DNA from: Rhodothermales bacterium
GTDB taxonomy: Bacteria; Bacteroidota; Rhodothermia; Rhodothermales; JANQRZ01
NCBI GenBank assembly: GCA_039944855.1
Contig: JBDUXZ010000016.1
Location: 117,804-181,803, forward strand
Length of the DNA stretch: 64,000 bases
Reading direction: 5' to 3'
The position numbers and the translations under genes were made by a program. Positions 60,468 through 64,000 of the stretch are shown here, piece after piece; positions within the stretch are counted from its first letter, which is position 1, and each line of letters begins with the position of its first letter. The notes below the pieces were generated by a model. It did no database searches, was not told the origin of the DNA, and saw only the letters and a list, made by a program, of their open reading frames with translations.

Positions 60468-61601
60468 ATGGCTGTCATCGGCATTCCGCAGGAAACCGCT
60501 CCGGGCGAGGACCGGGTGGCGATCACCCCCGACATGGCCGGCCGGCTGAAGAAGGCCGGGTACGATGTCGCTGTCGAGCGGGGAGCGGGGGAGCGAGCGT
60601 ACTTCCCCGATGCCGAGTACGAAGCGAGCGGGGCCCGGCTCGTCGGGCGGGACGAAGCGCTCGGCGCGGACCTCGTCGCCACGGTGCAGCCGCCGGAGGC
60701 GGAGTTGAGCAAGCTCCGCTCGGGGGCCGTCGTGATCGGGTTCCTGCAGCCGCTCGACCGGCCGGACCTCGCGTCGGCGCTCGCGGCGCAGGGGGTGACG
60801 GCGCTCTCGATGGAGATGGTGCCGCGCATTACGCGGGCGCAGAAGATGGACGCGCTCTCGGCGATGAGCACGGTTTCGGGCTACAAAGCCGTCTTGCTCG
60901 CTGCCGACACGCTGCCCAAGTTCTTCCCGCTCCTCACGACGGCCGCCGGGACGATACGCCCCGCCCAAGTCCTCGTGCTCGGCGCGGGCGTCGCCGGACT
61001 GCAAGCGCTCGCCACGGCGCGGCGACTCGGCGCGGTCACAAGCGCGTACGACGTACGTCCCGCCGCCCGCGAGCAGGTCGAGAGCGTTGGCGCGAAGTTC
61101 GTCGAACTCGAACTCGACACGAGCGATGCCGAGGACAAGCGCGGTTACGCGAAGGCGCTCAACGCCGACCAACAGGCGCAGCAGATCGAACTCCTCGCGC
61201 GGCACGTCGCCAAAGCTGACGTTGTGATCTCGACGGCGCTGATCCCCGGCCGCGCCGCGCCGGTCCTCATCACCGAAGCTGGCGTCGAAGGGATGAACTC
61301 CGGCGCCGTCATCATCGACCTCGCGGCGGCCAACGGCGGCAACTGCGCGCTCACGAAGCCCAACGAGCGCGTCGTCCGAAACGGCGTGCAGATCCTCGGC
61401 CCGACGAACCTTCCGGCGACGATGCCGCTGCACGCGAGCCAGATGTACGCCCGCACCCTCACCGCGCTCGTCACCGATTTCACCGAAGACGGTGCGTTCG
61501 TGCTCAACTTCGAGGACGAGATCATCCAGGGAGCCTGCGTCACCCACGGTGGTGACGTCGTGCACGAACGCGTGCGTGGCCTGCTGACGCCCTCCGCCTG
61601 A
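60468..61601 (+). CDS. pntA: NAD(P) transhydrogenase subunit alpha, soluble part
   Basis: A 377-residue NAD-binding domain I of proton-translocating transhydrogenase (PntAA of the split type). It matches the alanine dehydrogenase/PNT family: MAVIGIPQETAPGEDRVAITPDMAGRLKKAGYDV, EMVPRITRAQKMDALSAMSTVSGYKAV, VLVLGAGVAGLQALATARRLGAVTSAYDVRPAAREQVESVGAKF and ITEAGVEGMNSGAVIIDLAAANGGN. The membrane part is a separate gene downstream, so this organism has the three-subunit form. TATCTA at 60434-60439 is 28 bases upstream. Confidence 0.95.
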   Translation: MAVIGIPQETAPGEDRVAITPDMAGRLKKAGYDVAVERGAGERAYFPDAEYEASGARLVGRDEALGADLVATVQPPEAELSKLRSGAVVIGFLQPLDRPDLASALAAQGVTALSMEMVPRITRAQKMDALSAMSTVSGYKAVLLAADTLPKFFPLLTTAAGTIRPAQVLVLGAGVAGLQALATARRLGAVTSAYDVRPAAREQVESVGAKFVELELDTSDAEDKRGYAKALNADQQAQQIELLARHVAKADVVISTALIPGRAAPVLITEAGVEGMNSGAVIIDLAAANGGNCALTKPNERVVRNGVQILGPTNLPATMPLHASQMYARTLTALVTDFTEDGAFVLNFEDEIIQGACVTHGGDVVHERVRGLLTPSA

Positions 61602-61622
61602 CTCGCCCGGCCTGCTTTCCCC

Positions 61623-61650
61623 GTACAGACGCAGCATGCTGCGTCTCTAC
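61623..61650. repeat. 28-bp palindrome (GTAGAGACG family)
   Basis: GTACAGACGCAGCA (61623-61636) and its mirror (61637-61650), with one mismatched pair. Near-identical to the copy at 20167-20194. It lies between pntA and the pntAB gene; the true start of pntAB is 34 bases further on. Confidence 0.88.
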
Positions 61651-61683
61651 CCTCGCCTCATCGCACTCTCGATCCCGACTGAA

Positions 61684-62028
61684 ATGGATATTGCCCTCAT
61701 CGTCGTCTTCGTGCTCGCCGCCTTCGTCGGGATGGAGGTCATCTCGAAGGTGCCGGCGACGCTGCACACCCCACTCATGTCCGGCTCGAATGCCATCAGC
61801 GGCATCACGATCGTCGGCGCGCTCGTCGTCGCCGGGATGGTCGGGACGCCGTGGGCGAAGTGGATCGGGTTCGCCGCGCTCGTGATGGCGACGATCAACG
61901 TCGTCGGCGGCTTCCTCGTGACCGACCGGATGCTGCAGATGTTTAAAAAGAAAGACCGGAAGAAGCTGAAGGCGAACAAGCAGGCCGTCTCCGCGAACGG
62001 CGCGCCGCACGAAGCGGTGAAGGTGTGA
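61684..62028 (+). CDS. pntAB: NAD(P) transhydrogenase subunit alpha, membrane part
   Basis: A 114-residue small membrane subunit with three helices (IALIVVFVLAAFVGMEVIS, TIVGALVVAGMVG and GFAALVMATINVVGGFLV), the middle loop with MSGSNAISGITI, and a charged tail. It is the transmembrane domain that follows the NAD domain in split transhydrogenases. The start MDIALIVV is chosen; a frame open from 61636 would begin inside the palindrome. Confidence 0.93.
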   Translation: MDIALIVVFVLAAFVGMEVISKVPATLHTPLMSGSNAISGITIVGALVVAGMVGTPWAKWIGFAALVMATINVVGGFLVTDRMLQMFKKKDRKKLKANKQAVSANGAPHEAVKV

Positions 62029-62073
62029 TCGTCCACGGCCGCCCCTGCGCGGCGTCCTCCCGTATCAACAAGG

Positions 62074-62089
62074 CATGTCGCGTCTCTAC
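62074..62089. repeat. Half copy of the palindromic repeat
   Basis: CATGTCGCGTCTCTAC matches the right half of the GTAGAGACG family (as at 61636-61650), but the left half has been lost. It lies between pntAB and pntB. Confidence 0.55.
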
Positions 62090-62107
62090 CCCGATCCCTG
62101 ATCTCCG

Positions 62108-63583
62108 ATGAAAGAAACGCTCATCACGCTCGCTTACCTCGTCGCGGCCTCGCTCTTCATCATCGGGCTCAAGCGGCTCTCGTCGCCCGCGACGGCGCGC
62201 GCAGGCAACCAACTCGCGGCCGTCGGGATGCTCCTCGCCGTCGTGGCGACGCTCTTCCTCGAATCGATCCTAAGCCCGATCGAGATGATCGGTGGGCTCG
62301 TGATCGGCGGGGCGATCGGGGTGTGGCTGGCGAAGAAGGTCGAGATGACGGGGATGCCGGAGCTGGTGGCGGCGTTCAACGGGTTCGGCGGGGCGGCGTC
62401 GGCGCTCGTGGCGGCGGCCGAGGTGGCGCGCTTCGCCGAGGTCGAGCCGCTGGGGCTCGCGGCGGCGCAGGTGATGCCCGCCGAGGTGATGGTGGCCCCG
62501 ATCTCCGGCGTGTCGGCGCTCACGATCGCGCTCTCCGTGCTGATCGGTGCGGTGACGTTCTCGGGCAGCTTCGTCGCCTTCGGCAAGCTGAGCGGCCGCG
62601 TCAGCGGCAACCCGATCTCGTTCCCCGGCCTCCGCGTGATCTCGTTCGCCGTCGGTCTCGGCGTGATCGCCGCGACGGCGTGGATCGTGCTCGGCGCGGC
62701 CGACTTCCCGCTCGTCGAAGAGCCGGTCGTGTGGGGGCTCGTGATCCTCGGCGCACTCGCGCTCGTGCTCGGCGTCCTGCTCGTCGTCCCCATCGGTGGG
62801 GCGGACATGCCGGTCGTCGTCGCGCTCCTCAACTCGTACTCCGGGCTCGCGGCGAGCGCGGCGGGCTTCGTGCTCGGCAACTACGCGCTCATCATCAGCG
62901 GCGCGCTCGTCGGCGCGAGCGGGCTCATCCTCACGCGGATCATGTGCGACGCGATGAACCGCTCGCTCGCGAACGTCCTCCTCGGCGGCTTCGGCGGGGG
63001 CGACGGCGCTGCCGGGGCCGGTCCCGCGATGTCCACCGAAGGCCTGACCGTCCGCGAGACGACGCCCGACGACGCGGCGATCCTGATGAGCTACGCGCAG
63101 AAGGTCATCATCGTCCCCGGCTACGGCCTCGCTGTGGCGCAGGCGCAGCACCAGGTCCGCGAGATGGCCGACCTCCTCCAGAGCGAGGGCGTCGAGGTGA
63201 AGTACGCCATCCACCCCGTCGCCGGCCGGATGCCGGGCCACATGAACGTCCTGCTCGCCGAGGCAAACGTGCCCTACGACCAACTCTTCGACATGGACGA
63301 CGTCAATGCCGACTTCGAGACGGCTGACGTCGCGCTCGTCGTCGGAGCGAACGACGTGGTGAACCCGGCGGCCCGCACCGATCAGAGTTCGCCGATCTAC
63401 GGGATGCCGATCCTCAACGTGGACAAGGCGCAGAACGTGATTGTGCTCAAGCGGTCGATGCGCCCGGGCTACGCCGGCGTCGAGAACGCGCTGTTCTACG
63501 GCGACAGCACGCAGATGCTCTTCGGCGATGCGAAGGACTCCATCGGCGAGGTGATCTCCGAACTGAAGGCCCTGAAGTCGTGA
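62108..63583 (+). CDS. pntB: NAD(P) transhydrogenase subunit beta
   Basis: A 491-residue NADP-binding and membrane subunit. About nine helices cover residues 1-270, with MPELVAAFNGFGGAASALVAAAE, a proton-channel-type core and GADMPVVVALLNSYSGLAASAAGFVL. The C-terminal NADP domain has VIIVPGYGLAVAQAQHQVREMADLL, YAIHPVAGRMPGHMNVLLAEANVPYDQLFDMDDVN, DVALVVGANDVVNPAA and IYGMPILNVDKAQNVIVLKRSMRPGYAGVENALFY. Complete. It probably supplies NADPH using the proton gradient together with the two genes upstream. Confidence 0.96.
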   Translation: MKETLITLAYLVAASLFIIGLKRLSSPATARAGNQLAAVGMLLAVVATLFLESILSPIEMIGGLVIGGAIGVWLAKKVEMTGMPELVAAFNGFGGAASALVAAAEVARFAEVEPLGLAAAQVMPAEVMVAPISGVSALTIALSVLIGAVTFSGSFVAFGKLSGRVSGNPISFPGLRVISFAVGLGVIAATAWIVLGAADFPLVEEPVVWGLVILGALALVLGVLLVVPIGGADMPVVVALLNSYSGLAASAAGFVLGNYALIISGALVGASGLILTRIMCDAMNRSLANVLLGGFGGGDGAAGAGPAMSTEGLTVRETTPDDAAILMSYAQKVIIVPGYGLAVAQAQHQVREMADLLQSEGVEVKYAIHPVAGRMPGHMNVLLAEANVPYDQLFDMDDVNADFETADVALVVGANDVVNPAARTDQSSPIYGMPILNVDKAQNVIVLKRSMRPGYAGVENALFYGDSTQMLFGDAKDSIGEVISELKALKS

Positions 63584-63608
63584 CCGTGTGAACCAACCGA
63601 GTCGAGCT

Positions 63609-63863
63609 ATGACTACGCAATCCGCCCCTCCCCCGCGCCCCGGCTGGCAGCACCCGCTCCTCGTGCCGGGCGTGCTCATCGTGTTCTCGCTCCTCTTCCT
63701 CGTCTCCGGCGACGGGGCGTTCGCCTTCGCGTTCCTGCTCGGCGCCCTCGGCATGGCGATGTACCTCGTCGGCAAGGCGCGGCGCTGGAAAGGAGCACCC
63801 GAGGCCGGGATGATCGTCGGCGTCGTCGGCGCCATCATCGCGCTGTGGGCGCTCTTCAGCTAG
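63609..63863 (+). CDS. Small two-to-three-helix membrane protein
   Basis: An 84-residue protein with a Pro-rich N-terminus and helices LLVPGVLIVFSLLFLV, FAFLLGALGMAMYLVG and GMIVGVVGAIIALWALF. No family was recognised. The ATG at 63609 is used. It lies 25 bases after pntB and may be co-transcribed. Confidence 0.65.
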   Translation: MTTQSAPPPRPGWQHPLLVPGVLIVFSLLFLVSGDGAFAFAFLLGALGMAMYLVGKARRWKGAPEAGMIVGVVGAIIALWALFS

Positions 63864-63917
63864 AGCGTGTTATGAACTCAGGTAAGTCGAACCCAGCGAG
63901 CGCGTTCAGATCGCGTC

Positions 63918-63938
63918 CCTCCCCCTCGGAGGGGGAGG
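63918..63938. repeat. Purine/pyrimidine palindrome CCTCCCCCTC / GAGGGGGAGG
   Basis: CCTCCCCCTC (63918-63927), one base, then GAGGGGGAGG (63929-63938), followed by ACAGGTGGGGGT. It lies downstream of the last gene; the flanking bases up to 64000 contain no recognised gene. Confidence 0.75.
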
Positions 63939-64000
63939 ACAGGTGGGGGTCCGCCTCGCTCGACGCGACCGCATCGGGCTCCTCGAACGCTGCGGACCCC

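Noticed and set aside
61636..61683. Upstream start for pntAB inside the palindrome
   Set aside because: It would add 16 residues encoded by the repeat; the ATG at 61684 gives the normal family N-terminus.

Overview
The window is about 64 kb of GC-rich bacterial chromosome. Most signs point to Bacteroidota, order Rhodothermales (an inference from gene content, not a measured placement). These signs are a secreted FG-GAP protein with a type IX secretion sorting domain, a YfhO-family protein, an LptC/OstA/LptB set, and start codons that mostly follow C/T-rich leaders with no Shine-Dalgarno sequence. No rRNA, tRNA, CRISPR array, transposase, integrase or phage gene was recognised. Nearly everything is chromosomal housekeeping or envelope biology, with a few islands of unusual content.

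Region 1 (1-2920): the 3' part of recQ, then on the minus strand a DUF2400 protein and a DUF4342 protein, separated by a perfect palindrome. Region 2 (3383-20013): a long one-direction cluster for a type IV pilus / type II secretion-like machine. In order it holds a pilin-like gene, an LtaS-like membrane phosphotransferase/sulfatase, a second pilin-like paralogue, PilC/GspF, PilB/GspE, three minor-pilin-like proteins, a terminator, PilT, a PilM-PilN fusion, a PilO protein with a PilP/GspC-like tail, and a short secretin. No prepilin peptidase is present, and the pilin-like proteins start with MGQQQ or MGKAA instead of a normal prepilin leader. Region 3 (20218-28954): a dynamin-like GTPase on the minus strand, an outer-membrane barrel, a degenerate M28-like lipoprotein, a TIM-barrel protein, PlsC, GatC and a YfhO-family membrane protein.

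Region 4 (29034-35638): a T9SS-sorted FG-GAP/UnbV protein and a tightly coupled glycan block (methyltransferase, two GT4-type glycosyltransferases, flippase). Region 5 (35707-36608): a consensus-like sigma70 promoter and two bacterial microcompartment shell genes, the second fused to a Rho-N-like tail. No enzyme or pentameric vertex gene is nearby. Region 6 (36732-43242): YbbR, an EamA transporter, DUF4230, two unknowns, LemA and an M48 protease. Region 7 (43298-45334, minus): an RsbV/RsbW/RsbU-type partner-switching module. Region 8 (45690-48837): lptC, an OstA/LptA-like gene and lptB.

Region 9 (49004-63863): aroF, glmS, prfA, an AT-rich orphan gene, rpsF-rpsR-rplI, dsbD, a lipoprotein, two GNAT acetyltransferases (one AAC(6')-like), serC, the three-gene transhydrogenase set and a small membrane protein. 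A family of roughly 28-nt perfect or near-perfect palindromes with arms GTAGRGRCG...CGYCYCTAC is scattered through the intergenic gaps. Some copies appear to have been recruited as transcription terminators.

The two items most worth following are the rearranged type IV pilus locus (fused PilMN and PilOP, near-leaderless pilins, embedded phosphotransferase) and the orphan microcompartment gene pair with its Rho-N-tailed shell protein.
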